Shown here: in pieces, positions 1 to 5,072 of the stretch | Position numbering within the stretch: position 1 is the stretch's first letter | How the letters are laid out: each line of letters starts with the position of its first letter | Made by a program: the position numbers and the translations under genes | Assembly (NCBI GenBank): GCA_023253245.1 | Contig: JALRHB010000100.1 | Coordinates: forward strand, 1 to 5,072 | Direction: 5' to 3' | DNA: 5,072 nucleotides | Origin: Polynucleobacter sp. | Lineage (GTDB): Bacteria > Pseudomonadota > Gammaproteobacteria > Burkholderiales > Burkholderiaceae | Notes under the pieces: generated by a model | What the model was told of the DNA's origin: nothing | The model's input: only the letters and a program-made list of their open reading frames with translations | The model's database searches: none

Positions 1-1076
1 ATATTGCTAAAGTGACTCCTGAAGAGATAATGCGTCCGATGGGGGGTCCCACTTGGGAATATCGTCACCGTGCACGTTTAAGTGCGGTTAATCGTTCCAT
101 TAAAAAAGGGACGGTCTTAGTCGGCTTTCATGAGGGTAAAAGCGCTTATGTTGCTGATATGAAGGCTTGTGAAATACTGCCCAATAAAGTCTCCAAGCTA
201 CTGCCAGAGCTACGGAAGTTGGTGATGGCTTTATCAATCGTAGATCGCATGCCCCAGATTGAAGTTGCAGTTGGTGAGCCTGAGGATGCGCAGTCTCATG
301 ATTCCAAAAAACAGCAAGCAGTTGTTGCATTAGTTTTTCGCATACTCTCGCCCCTGACCAAGGCAGATGAACAATTGCTAAGAGATTTTGCTGATCAACA
401 TCAGGTCTGGATCTGGTTGCAACCCAAGGGAATTGCAAGCGTAGCGCCTTTTTATCCTCTAGCTGGAAAGCTTTGTTATCGCTTGCCGGAGTTTGAGATT
501 GAAATGCCATTTAAGCCGGCGGATTTCACGCAAGTTAATCACATGATGAATCGCTCTTTGGTCAGCAAAGCTATCTGCCTATTGGATGTCAAACCATCAG
601 ATCGAGTACTTGATTTGTTTTGTGGAATTGGCAACTTTACTTTGCCATTAGCCAGAAAGGCGGCTAACGTTTTAGGAATTGAAGGCTTAGAAAGTTTAAC
701 TACCAGGGCCCAAGAAAACGCTATTCATAATGGCTTGCAAGAAAAAGTGAGCTTTATGTGCAGCAACTTGTTTGAAGTGAGTGCGCAAACTATTGCTTCA
801 TGGGGCAAGGCAGATCGTTGGTTGATGGACCCGCCGCGTGAAGGTGCGATGGAAATTTGCTTAGCATTAGCTCAGCTACATGAGCAATCTAATCTTCTGC
901 TCCCAAAACGTATTGTGTATGTATCTTGCAATCCTAAAACGCTTGCTCGAGATACGGAGATCTTGTGCCATCAAGCTGCTTATGTTCTCAAGAGTGCTGG
1001 CATTGTGAATATGTTCCCGCACACTTCTCATGTGGAGTCAATTGCGGTATTTGAGATGGCAGCTCAGGCTCAATAA
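1..1076 (+). CDS. rlmD: 23S rRNA (uracil-C5)-methyltransferase RlmD, 5'-truncated by window edge
   Basis: This is the C-terminal three quarters or so of RlmD (RumA), which uses S-adenosylmethionine to make 5-methyluridine at position 1939 (E. coli numbering) of 23S rRNA. The frame is open from the first full codon at 3. The GTG at 12 is unlikely to be the true start, because the N-terminal TRAM domain and the first three cluster cysteines of the family are absent and must lie upstream. Counting from that GTG, C53 (ADMKAC) matches the fourth cysteine of the [4Fe-4S] site. FTQVN is at 172-176, SAM motif I (LDLFCGIGNFTLPLA) at about 200-214, and DPPREGA at 273-279. The nucleophilic cysteine is C306 (YVSCNP) and the general-base glutamate is E342 (HVESIAVFE). 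RlmC is the nearest alternative, but the length and the C-terminal NMFPHTSHVESIAVFE block fit RlmD of Burkholderiales. It converges on the Bax inhibitor-like gene. Confidence 0.93.
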   Translation, partial: IAKVTPEEIMRPMGGPTWEYRHRARLSAVNRSIKKGTVLVGFHEGKSAYVADMKACEILPNKVSKLLPELRKLVMALSIVDRMPQIEVAVGEPEDAQSHDSKKQQAVVALVFRILSPLTKADEQLLRDFADQHQVWIWLQPKGIASVAPFYPLAGKLCYRLPEFEIEMPFKPADFTQVNHMMNRSLVSKAICLLDVKPSDRVLDLFCGIGNFTLPLARKAANVLGIEGLESLTTRAQENAIHNGLQEKVSFMCSNLFEVSAQTIASWGKADRWLMDPPREGAMEICLALAQLHEQSNLLLPKRIVYVSCNPKTLARDTEILCHQAAYVLKSAGIVNMFPHTSHVESIAVFEMAAQAQ

Positions 1077-1102
1077 GTACGCAAGAGTGCAGCGCAAAAA
1101 CC

Positions 1103-1126
1103 AAAGGCGCCACTAGGGCGCCTTTT
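1103..1126. terminator. Probable bidirectional Rho-independent terminator between convergent genes
   Basis: AAAGGCGCC (1103-1111) can pair with GGCGCCTTT (1117-1125) around a 5-base ACTAG loop, giving a 9-bp stem with a six-pair GC core. On the plus strand the stem ends in TTTT, 26 bases after the rlmD stop. On the minus strand the stem is followed by TTTGGTTTTT, 36 bases after the stop of the membrane-protein gene. Its position between two converging stop codons and U-rich tails on both strands suggest it serves both genes. The plus-strand U tract is short, so efficiency in that direction is uncertain. Confidence 0.75.
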
Positions 1127-1162
1127 GGATAGAACACAGCAGGACTAAAAAGATAAAACTAA

Positions 1163-1864
1163 TTATTCCCTGTCGCCACCCAAGACTCCAAAGAGAGCGA
1201 GTAGATTGGTGAAGATGTTGTACACATCTAAGTAAATGGCTAGGGTGGCCATGATGTAGTTGGTTTCACCGCCATTGATGATGCGCTGAACATCAACCAA
1301 GATAAAGGCTGAGAAGATAGCAATCGCCAAAACCATCACAGTGAGCATGAGGGCAGGAAGCTGCAACCAAATATTTGCAAGTGACGCTACGATCAAAAGT
1401 AAAACGCCAACCATCAGCCATTTACCCATGCCAGAAAAATCGCTCTTGCTGACACTAGCAATCGTTGCCATGACAGCAAAGATAGCGGCTGTGCCACCAA
1501 AAGCTAGCATGATCAAGGTGGCGCCATTGCGATAGCTATTGAGGGTGTAACCAATCAAACCCGACATCATGATGCCCATGAAGAAGGTGAAGCCCAGTAG
1601 CAAGAGAACACCTAAGCCACTATCCTTATTCTTTTGAATGGCCCAGAAGAAGCCAAAAGCAACTGCCATAAAGACAATGAAACCCAAGAATGGGTTGCCA
1701 GCCATCAGATTCAGGCCAAAAGCAACGCCCAGCCAGGCGCCAATGACGGTAGGCACCATGGAAAGGGATAGGAGCGCATAGGTATTACGCAATACGCGAT
1801 TGCGTATTTGTGGGGTGCTAATCGAGCGGGTTTGCCCAAAGCCGTAAGAGTTTAGATCACTCAT
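1163..1864 (-). CDS. Bax inhibitor-1/YccA (UPF0005) family inner-membrane protein
   Basis: This encodes a 233-residue protein, the usual size for bacterial BI-1/TMBIM-family proteins. A hydrophilic N-terminus of about 27 residues precedes seven hydrophobic segments at roughly 28-50, 58-76, 84-107, 115-137, 148-167, 170-191 and 203-229. The last two carry the family signature: D191 in ILVDVQRII and D213 in IYLDVYNIFTNLL. These align with the aspartate pair of Bacillus YetJ that forms the pH-sensitive calcium-leak gate, so the ion-handling residues are retained. E. coli relatives are YccA, an FtsH modulator, and YbhL. The exact role here, ion leak or membrane proteostasis, cannot be read from sequence. 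The ATG at 1864 is supported by an AAAAGGAG ribosome site five bases upstream. The gene stands alone, convergent with rlmD and divergent from ndk, with its own promoter-like sequence. Confidence 0.92.
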   Translation of the reverse strand: MSDLNSYGFGQTRSISTPQIRNRVLRNTYALLSLSMVPTVIGAWLGVAFGLNLMAGNPFLGFIVFMAVAFGFFWAIQKNKDSGLGVLLLLGFTFFMGIMMSGLIGYTLNSYRNGATLIMLAFGGTAAIFAVMATIASVSKSDFSGMGKWLMVGVLLLIVASLANIWLQLPALMLTVMVLAIAIFSAFILVDVQRIINGGETNYIMATLAIYLDVYNIFTNLLALFGVLGGDRE

Positions 1865-1869
1865 ATTGA

Positions 1870-1877
1870 CTCCTTTT
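1870..1877 (-). promoter_or_regulatory. Ribosome binding site of the Bax inhibitor-like gene
   Basis: The minus strand reads AAAAGGAG, then five bases (TCAAT), then the ATG at 1864. This is a strong Shine-Dalgarno match at normal spacing and fixes the start of the 233-residue protein. Confidence 0.85.
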
Positions 1878-1916
1878 CAGTAATAATTTCTAGAGCTCAC
1901 AAGGAGCTGTTGACAT

Positions 1917-1945
1917 TAAGTATAGACAAAAGAGGGTATTTTCAA
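1917..1945 (-). promoter_or_regulatory. Probable sigma-70-type promoter for the Bax inhibitor-like gene
   Basis: On the minus strand TTGAAA (1945-1940) is a 5/6 match to the -35 box. It is followed either by TACTTA (1922-1917) after 17 bases or by the better -10 hexamer TATACT (1924-1919) after 15 bases. Transcription would start near 1910, leaving a leader of about 45 bases before the ATG at 1864. The prediction rests on hexamer matches only. Confidence 0.55.
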
Positions 1946-2051
1946 GGGTGGCACTCAAATGAGGGGAAAAAGACCACAAAGTGAGGGGTTATGCCTTGTA
2001 AATTCAATGGTTTAGCTAGGCTTAGATCAGGGTAAATACGGTCATCCCATG

Positions 2052-2057
2052 TATAAT
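2052..2057 (+). promoter_or_regulatory. Candidate -10 box of the ndk promoter
   Basis: TATAAT is a perfect -10 hexamer, immediately preceded by TG. No good -35 hexamer is present at 15-19 bases upstream, where the sequence reads around CAGGGTAAA. If used, it would start transcription near 2064 and give ndk a leader of roughly 105 bases. Without a -35 it may be weak, activator-dependent or fortuitous. A poorer alternative nearer ndk is TTGAGC (2111-2116), 16 bases, then TAGCAT (2133-2138). Confidence 0.42.
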
Positions 2058-2155
2058 TCGGGGGTCGCTGAAATCCTAGAGCGCTATCAGAATCAGCTAG
2101 GCAAGCCCTGTTGAGCCTTTTGAGCACTGTTTTAGCATAAACCTTTGAAATTACT

Positions 2156-2162
2156 ACTGGAG
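2156..2162 (+). promoter_or_regulatory. Ribosome binding site that fixes the ndk start
   Basis: ACTGGAG lies six bases before the ATG at 2169. It selects this ATG over the in-frame TTG at 2145, which would add eight residues (MKLLLEFC) and place the ribosome site inside the coding region. The ATG gives the standard Ndk N-terminus MAIERTLSIIKPDA. Confidence 0.82.
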
Positions 2163-2168
2163 TTTTGC

Positions 2169-2594
2169 ATGGCTATTGAACGCACCCTTTCTATTATCAA
2201 ACCTGATGCTGTTGCCAAAAATGTCATCGGCAAGATTTACGACCGTTTTGAATCCGCTGGTTTGAAGATTGTTGCCTCCAGAATGGCTCACCTCTCTCAA
2301 AGAGAGGCAGAGCAGTTCTATGGCGTTCATAAAGACCGTCCTTTCTTCAAGGATTTGGTGAACTTCATGATTTCTGGTCCTGTCATGATTCAGGTTCTAG
2401 AGGGTGAAGGCGCAATTGCTAAAAACCGTGATTTGATGGGCGCTACTGATCCTAAGAAGGCAGACAAAGGAACTATCCGCGCTGATTTTGCTGATAGCAT
2501 TGATGCCAATGCTGTTCATGGCTCTGACGCACCTGAGACAGCTGCTGTGGAAGTTGCTTTTTTCTTCCCAGGCATGAATGTTTTCAATCGTTAA
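2169..2594 (+). CDS. ndk: Nucleoside diphosphate kinase
   Basis: Ndk is a cytoplasmic enzyme that transfers the gamma phosphate of ATP to other nucleoside diphosphates through a phosphohistidine intermediate, keeping the NTP and dNTP pools balanced. The protein is 141 residues, the normal bacterial length. The catalytic histidine is H117 in NAVHGSDAPETA, the family signature. The other active-site residues are in place: K11 (SIIKPDA), Y51, R87 (KNRDLMGATDP), T93, R104 and N114. The C-terminus FFFPGMNVFNR is intact. It leads a probable ndk-rlmN-ispG unit, with 34 bases to rlmN and no hairpin terminator in the gap. The same general gene neighbourhood (ndk, rlmN, ispG, hisS) is common in beta- and gammaproteobacteria. 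Confidence 0.97.
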   Translation: MAIERTLSIIKPDAVAKNVIGKIYDRFESAGLKIVASRMAHLSQREAEQFYGVHKDRPFFKDLVNFMISGPVMIQVLEGEGAIAKNRDLMGATDPKKADKGTIRADFADSIDANAVHGSDAPETAAVEVAFFFPGMNVFNR

Positions 2595-2616
2595 TTTTTT
2601 AATCCTATTTAACCAA

Positions 2617-2624
2617 TAAGTAGG
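2617..2624 (+). promoter_or_regulatory. Ribosome binding site supporting the TTG start of rlmN
   Basis: TAAGTAGG matches the anti-Shine-Dalgarno complement TAAGGAGG at seven of eight positions and sits four bases before the TTG at 2629. The TAA at 2617-2619 is also the in-frame upstream stop, so no earlier start is possible. Confidence 0.65.
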
Positions 2625-2628
2625 CGCA

Positions 2629-3813
2629 TTGACCTCCCCGCGCGTAAATCTCTTAGATTTTGACGCTGACCAAATGGCGGCGTATGTCGCGGGGTTAAAT
2701 GAAAAGCCCTTTCGGGCAAAGCAACTCATGCAGTGGATACACCAGCGTGGTGTAGCTGACATCAACAACATGAGTGATTTAGCAAAAAGCTTTCGGGCGA
2801 CGCTGCTCGACAAGGCCCAAGTTCTCTCACTTCCCGTTATTAAAGATGAGCAAGCATTTGACGGTACTCGCAAGTGGTTGCTTGACGTTGGTGCTGGTAA
2901 TGCCGTGGAATCGGTGTTCATTCCCGAGGATGATCGCGGTACTTTATGCATCTCGTCTCAAGCGGGCTGTGCTGTCAATTGCCGCTTTTGCTCAACAGGA
3001 CATCAAGGCTTCTCCCGCAATCTAACTGCAGGAGAAATCATTGGGCAATTGTGGTTTGCAGAGCATTTGCTCCGCAACGATCCTCATGCAGTCCGTCGTG
3101 TGGAAGAGTATCCGACGCCAGGTTGGGAGCATACCGGCCGTGTAATCTCAAATGTAGTAATGATGGGCATGGGTGAGCCATTACTCAATTACGACAATGT
3201 TGTGACTGCTTTGCGTTTGATGCTGGATGATCGTGCTTATGGTCTGTCGCGTCGACGCGTTACGGTTTCCACTTCGGGCGTGGTACCCATGATCGATCGT
3301 TTAGCGCAAGATTGCCCAGTGGCTCTAGCCGTTTCGCTGCATGCTCCGAACGATGCTTTGCGGGATCAACTTGTTCCTTTGAATCAAAAATATCCCTTAA
3401 GAGAATTGCTTGCTGCTTGCGAAAGATATTTGCCCTTCGCCCCAAGAGATTTCTTAACATTTGAGTATTGCATGCTTGATGGTATTAACGATTCGGATAT
3501 TCAAGCTAAGGAGTTGGTGCGCCTGCTTGCCAACATTAAGTGCAAAATCAATCTCATCCCATTTAATCCATTCCCAGAGTCTGGACTAAAGCGCTCCTCA
3601 CACCAGCGAGTTAATACCTTTGCTGGCATTCTTTTGGATGCCGGAATGGTGGCAACAGTTCGTAAGACCCGGGGAGACGACATCGCCGCTGCCTGCGGTC
3701 AATTGGCTGGGGATGTAGTGGATCGTACGCGAGTGCGTGAACGTGCGGTCCATGACAACGAGATTGTTATTCCTGAGCAGCCAGTACAGTGGCTTAATCG
3801 TTTAGATGATTGA
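2629..3813 (+). CDS. rlmN: Dual-specificity 23S rRNA/tRNA adenine-C2 methyltransferase RlmN (radical SAM)
   Basis: RlmN makes 2-methyladenosine at A2503 of 23S rRNA and, in E. coli, at A37 of some tRNAs, by a radical-SAM mechanism through a methylated cysteine. The protein has 394 residues. The N-terminal RNA-binding part includes FRAKQLMQWIHQRG (28-41). The radical-SAM cluster motif CxxxCxxC is C114, C118 and C121 (GCAVNCRFCSTG), and a GEPL motif sits at 182-185. The two mechanistic cysteines are C107 (GTLCISSQ) and C356 (AACGQLAG), and E94 aligns with the glutamate equivalent to E. coli E105. Cfr is unlikely given the MTSPRVNLLDFDAD start and the strong resemblance to Burkholderiales RlmN. 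Between the cluster loop and the GEPL motif there is a longer acidic and proline-containing segment (about 146-168) than in E. coli, as I recall for other Burkholderiales. The start is TTG at 2629: an in-frame stop lies at 2617, and the next ATG would remove conserved N-terminal residues. Confidence 0.95.
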   Translation: MTSPRVNLLDFDADQMAAYVAGLNEKPFRAKQLMQWIHQRGVADINNMSDLAKSFRATLLDKAQVLSLPVIKDEQAFDGTRKWLLDVGAGNAVESVFIPEDDRGTLCISSQAGCAVNCRFCSTGHQGFSRNLTAGEIIGQLWFAEHLLRNDPHAVRRVEEYPTPGWEHTGRVISNVVMMGMGEPLLNYDNVVTALRLMLDDRAYGLSRRRVTVSTSGVVPMIDRLAQDCPVALAVSLHAPNDALRDQLVPLNQKYPLRELLAACERYLPFAPRDFLTFEYCMLDGINDSDIQAKELVRLLANIKCKINLIPFNPFPESGLKRSSHQRVNTFAGILLDAGMVATVRKTRGDDIAAACGQLAGDVVDRTRVRERAVHDNEIVIPEQPVQWLNRLDD

Positions 3814-3829
3814 TTTAAAGACACATTTC

Positions 3830-5072
3830 ATGACTGATTCTGTTAACACATCCCCTAAGCCGCCATTGGGACCAGCACCTAAGAGGTCAACTCGTCAAGC
3901 TAAAGTGACTTGGAAAACGAACATCATTACGGTAGGTGGTGATGCGCCTGTACGTGTCCAGTCTATGACCAATACCGATACTGCTGACGTTATCGCAACG
4001 GCAATACAGGTAAAAGAACTGGCGCGTGCGGGTTCTGAGATGGTGCGTATTACTGTTGATACACCAGCTGCAGCGGCAGCGGTACCTTACATCCGTGAAC
4101 AGTTAGACAAGATGGATGTATTGGTTCCATTAATTGGTGATTTTCATTACAACGGCCACACTTTATTAAGTGACTATCCAGAGTGTGCGAAGGCCTTGTC
4201 AAAGTACCGCATTAACCCAGGAAACGTGGGTAAGGGCGCCAAACGTGATCCGCAGTTTGCGCAAATGATTGAGGCTGCTTGTAAATATGACAAGCCCATT
4301 CGGATTGGCGTTAATTGGGGTAGCTTAGATCAAGATCTATTAGCTAGCATTATGGATGGCAATGCAGCACTTGCAAACCCAAAGACCGCTCAAGAGGTGA
4401 TGATTGAAGCCTTGATTCAGTCGGCCTTGCAGTCTGCGGAAAAAGCAGTTGAGCTGGGCATGAATCCAGATCAAATATTGCTCTCATGCAAAGTCAGCAA
4501 TGTGCAGGATTTGGTGGCGGTTTATCGTGATTTATCACGTCGCTCTGATTACCCATTGCATTTAGGTTTAACCGAAGCGGGTATGGGTAGTAAGGGGATT
4601 GTTTCTTCTACTGCAGCCATGGCAATTTTGTTGCAAGAAGGTATTGGCGATACGATTCGGGTCTCTTTAACGCCTGACCCTGGTGCCCCTCGTGAGAACG
4701 AAGTGATTGTGGCCCAAGAGATTTTGCAAACGATGGGTTTGCGTAATTTCACGCCAATGGTAATCGCTTGTCCAGGTTGTGGTCGAACTACTAGTACTAC
4801 CTTTCAAGAGCTGGCGGCCAATATTCAGTCTTACTTGCGTCAGCAAATGCCGATTTGGAAAAAAACCCACCCTGGAGTAGAGGAGATGAATGTTGCTGTG
4901 ATGGGTTGTATTGTGAATGGCCCGGGTGAGAGTAAGCACGCTAATATAGGTATTTCTTTACCGGGAACAGGTGAAACGCCTGCAGCGCCGGTATTTGTGG
5001 ATGGTATTAAGGTTAAAACTTTGCGCGGTGAAAACATTGCGCAGGAATTTCAAGCCATTGTTGATGAATATG
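3830..5072 (+). CDS. ispG: 4-hydroxy-3-methylbut-2-en-1-yl diphosphate synthase IspG (GcpE), 3'-truncated by window edge
   Basis: IspG is a [4Fe-4S] enzyme that reductively converts methylerythritol cyclodiphosphate to HMBPP, the penultimate step of the MEP isoprenoid pathway, with electrons from flavodoxin or ferredoxin. The frame is open for 414 codons and runs off the right edge at DEY, probably a few codons short of the stop. Features in order are VQSMTNTDTAD near residue 44, the INPGNVGKG block near 129-137, and LGLTEAGMGSKG near 246-257. The cluster ligands are C314 and C317 (IACPGCGRTT), C360 (MGCIVNGPGES) and E367. The C317-C360 spacing is 43, against 32 in E. coli, and the protein is longer than the 372-residue E. 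coli form. The N-terminus is a proline- and serine-rich tail (MTDSVNTSPKPPLGPAPK). The start is 16 bases after rlmN, with only a weak AAAG ribosome site. An in-frame ATG at 3806 overlaps the rlmN stop and would add eight residues. Confidence 0.95.
   Translation, partial: MTDSVNTSPKPPLGPAPKRSTRQAKVTWKTNIITVGGDAPVRVQSMTNTDTADVIATAIQVKELARAGSEMVRITVDTPAAAAAVPYIREQLDKMDVLVPLIGDFHYNGHTLLSDYPECAKALSKYRINPGNVGKGAKRDPQFAQMIEAACKYDKPIRIGVNWGSLDQDLLASIMDGNAALANPKTAQEVMIEALIQSALQSAEKAVELGMNPDQILLSCKVSNVQDLVAVYRDLSRRSDYPLHLGLTEAGMGSKGIVSSTAAMAILLQEGIGDTIRVSLTPDPGAPRENEVIVAQEILQTMGLRNFTPMVIACPGCGRTTSTTFQELAANIQSYLRQQMPIWKKTHPGVEEMNVAVMGCIVNGPGESKHANIGISLPGTGETPAAPVFVDGIKVKTLRGENIAQEFQAIVDEY

Larger units (their letters stand above)
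1865..2168. other. Divergent intergenic region between the membrane-protein gene and ndk
   Basis: This 304-base stretch holds no convincing gene. The left part carries the ribosome site and promoter of the minus-strand membrane-protein gene. The right part carries a perfect TATAAT box (2052-2057) and the ndk ribosome site. Minor repeats are visible: AGCTAGGC occurs at 2014-2021 and 2095-2102, and TTGAGC at 2111-2116 and 2120-2125, a 9-base period. GCTGA (2067-2071) can pair weakly with TCAGC (2093-2097), enclosing the palindrome AGCGCT. I see no tRNA, no strong terminator and no riboswitch I recognise. Confidence 0.7.

Noticed and set aside
12..14. GTG as the start of rlmD.
   Set aside because: The frame is open to the window edge (codons ATT GCT AAA precede it), and the TRAM domain and three cluster cysteines would be missing. 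The gene is cut by the window, not naturally short.
100..510. A 136-codon minus-strand open frame inside rlmD.
   Set aside because: It is antisense to clearly conserved RlmD sequence and encodes nothing recognisable.
1910..1942. A perfect TTGACA on the plus strand at 1910-1915, suggesting a second promoter towards ndk.
   Set aside because: No acceptable -10 hexamer lies 16-18 bases downstream (AGGGTA at 17). The nearest AT-rich hexamer, TATTTT, is 21 bases away, and the overlapping minus-strand promoter explains the sequence better.
1942..2127. A 61-codon open frame on the minus strand in the intergenic region, starting at GTG.
   Set aside because: It has no ribosome site, no recognisable domain, and its end lies inside the -35 box of the BI-1 promoter. 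Its length is within chance expectation.
2591..2628. A run of T residues just after the ndk stop, considered as a terminator.
   Set aside because: No stable hairpin precedes it, and the short gap to rlmN argues for read-through.
2397..2951. A 184-codon minus-strand open frame across the end of ndk and the start of rlmN.
   Set aside because: It lies antisense to two well-supported conserved genes, its translation is low-complexity and serine-rich with no domain, and it has no independent support.

Overview
This window looks like ordinary chromosomal housekeeping DNA from a betaproteobacterium of the order Burkholderiales. The protein sequences read like Burkholderiales RlmD, Ndk, RlmN and IspG, but base composition looks moderate (mid-40s % GC judged by eye, not counted). 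That combination fits a streamlined freshwater Polynucleobacter-type genome better than a high-GC Burkholderia or Ralstonia. The genus is an inference; the family assignments of the genes are much firmer.

Layout: (1) Positions 1-1076 (+) hold most of rlmD, a 23S rRNA uracil-C5 methyltransferase whose N-terminus lies outside the left edge. (2) Positions 1103-1126 hold a GC-rich hairpin between two convergent genes that probably terminates both. (3) Positions 1163-1864 (-) encode a seven-helix Bax inhibitor-1/YccA-type membrane protein. (4) Positions 1865-2168 form a divergent intergenic region with a promoter for the membrane protein on the minus strand and a perfect TATAAT box towards ndk on the plus strand. 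(5) From 2169 to the right edge, ndk, rlmN and ispG run in the same direction with gaps of 34 and 16 bases and no visible terminator, so they are probably one transcription unit. ispG runs off the right edge, probably only a few codons short of its end.

Functionally, RlmD and RlmN both modify 23S rRNA (RlmN also modifies tRNA in characterised species), Ndk balances nucleoside triphosphate pools, and IspG performs the penultimate step of the MEP isoprenoid pathway. RlmD, RlmN and IspG are all [4Fe-4S] enzymes. Every key catalytic residue I could check inside the window is present, and I found no frameshift, mobile element, tRNA, rRNA or CRISPR array.

I did not find a novel system. The points most worth a second look are the direct rlmN-ispG junction, where many proteobacteria carry rodZ and betaproteobacteria also pilF, and the 304-base intergenic region with a long putative ndk leader. 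Translation starts also matter here: a TTG start for rlmN, and two possible starts for ispG.
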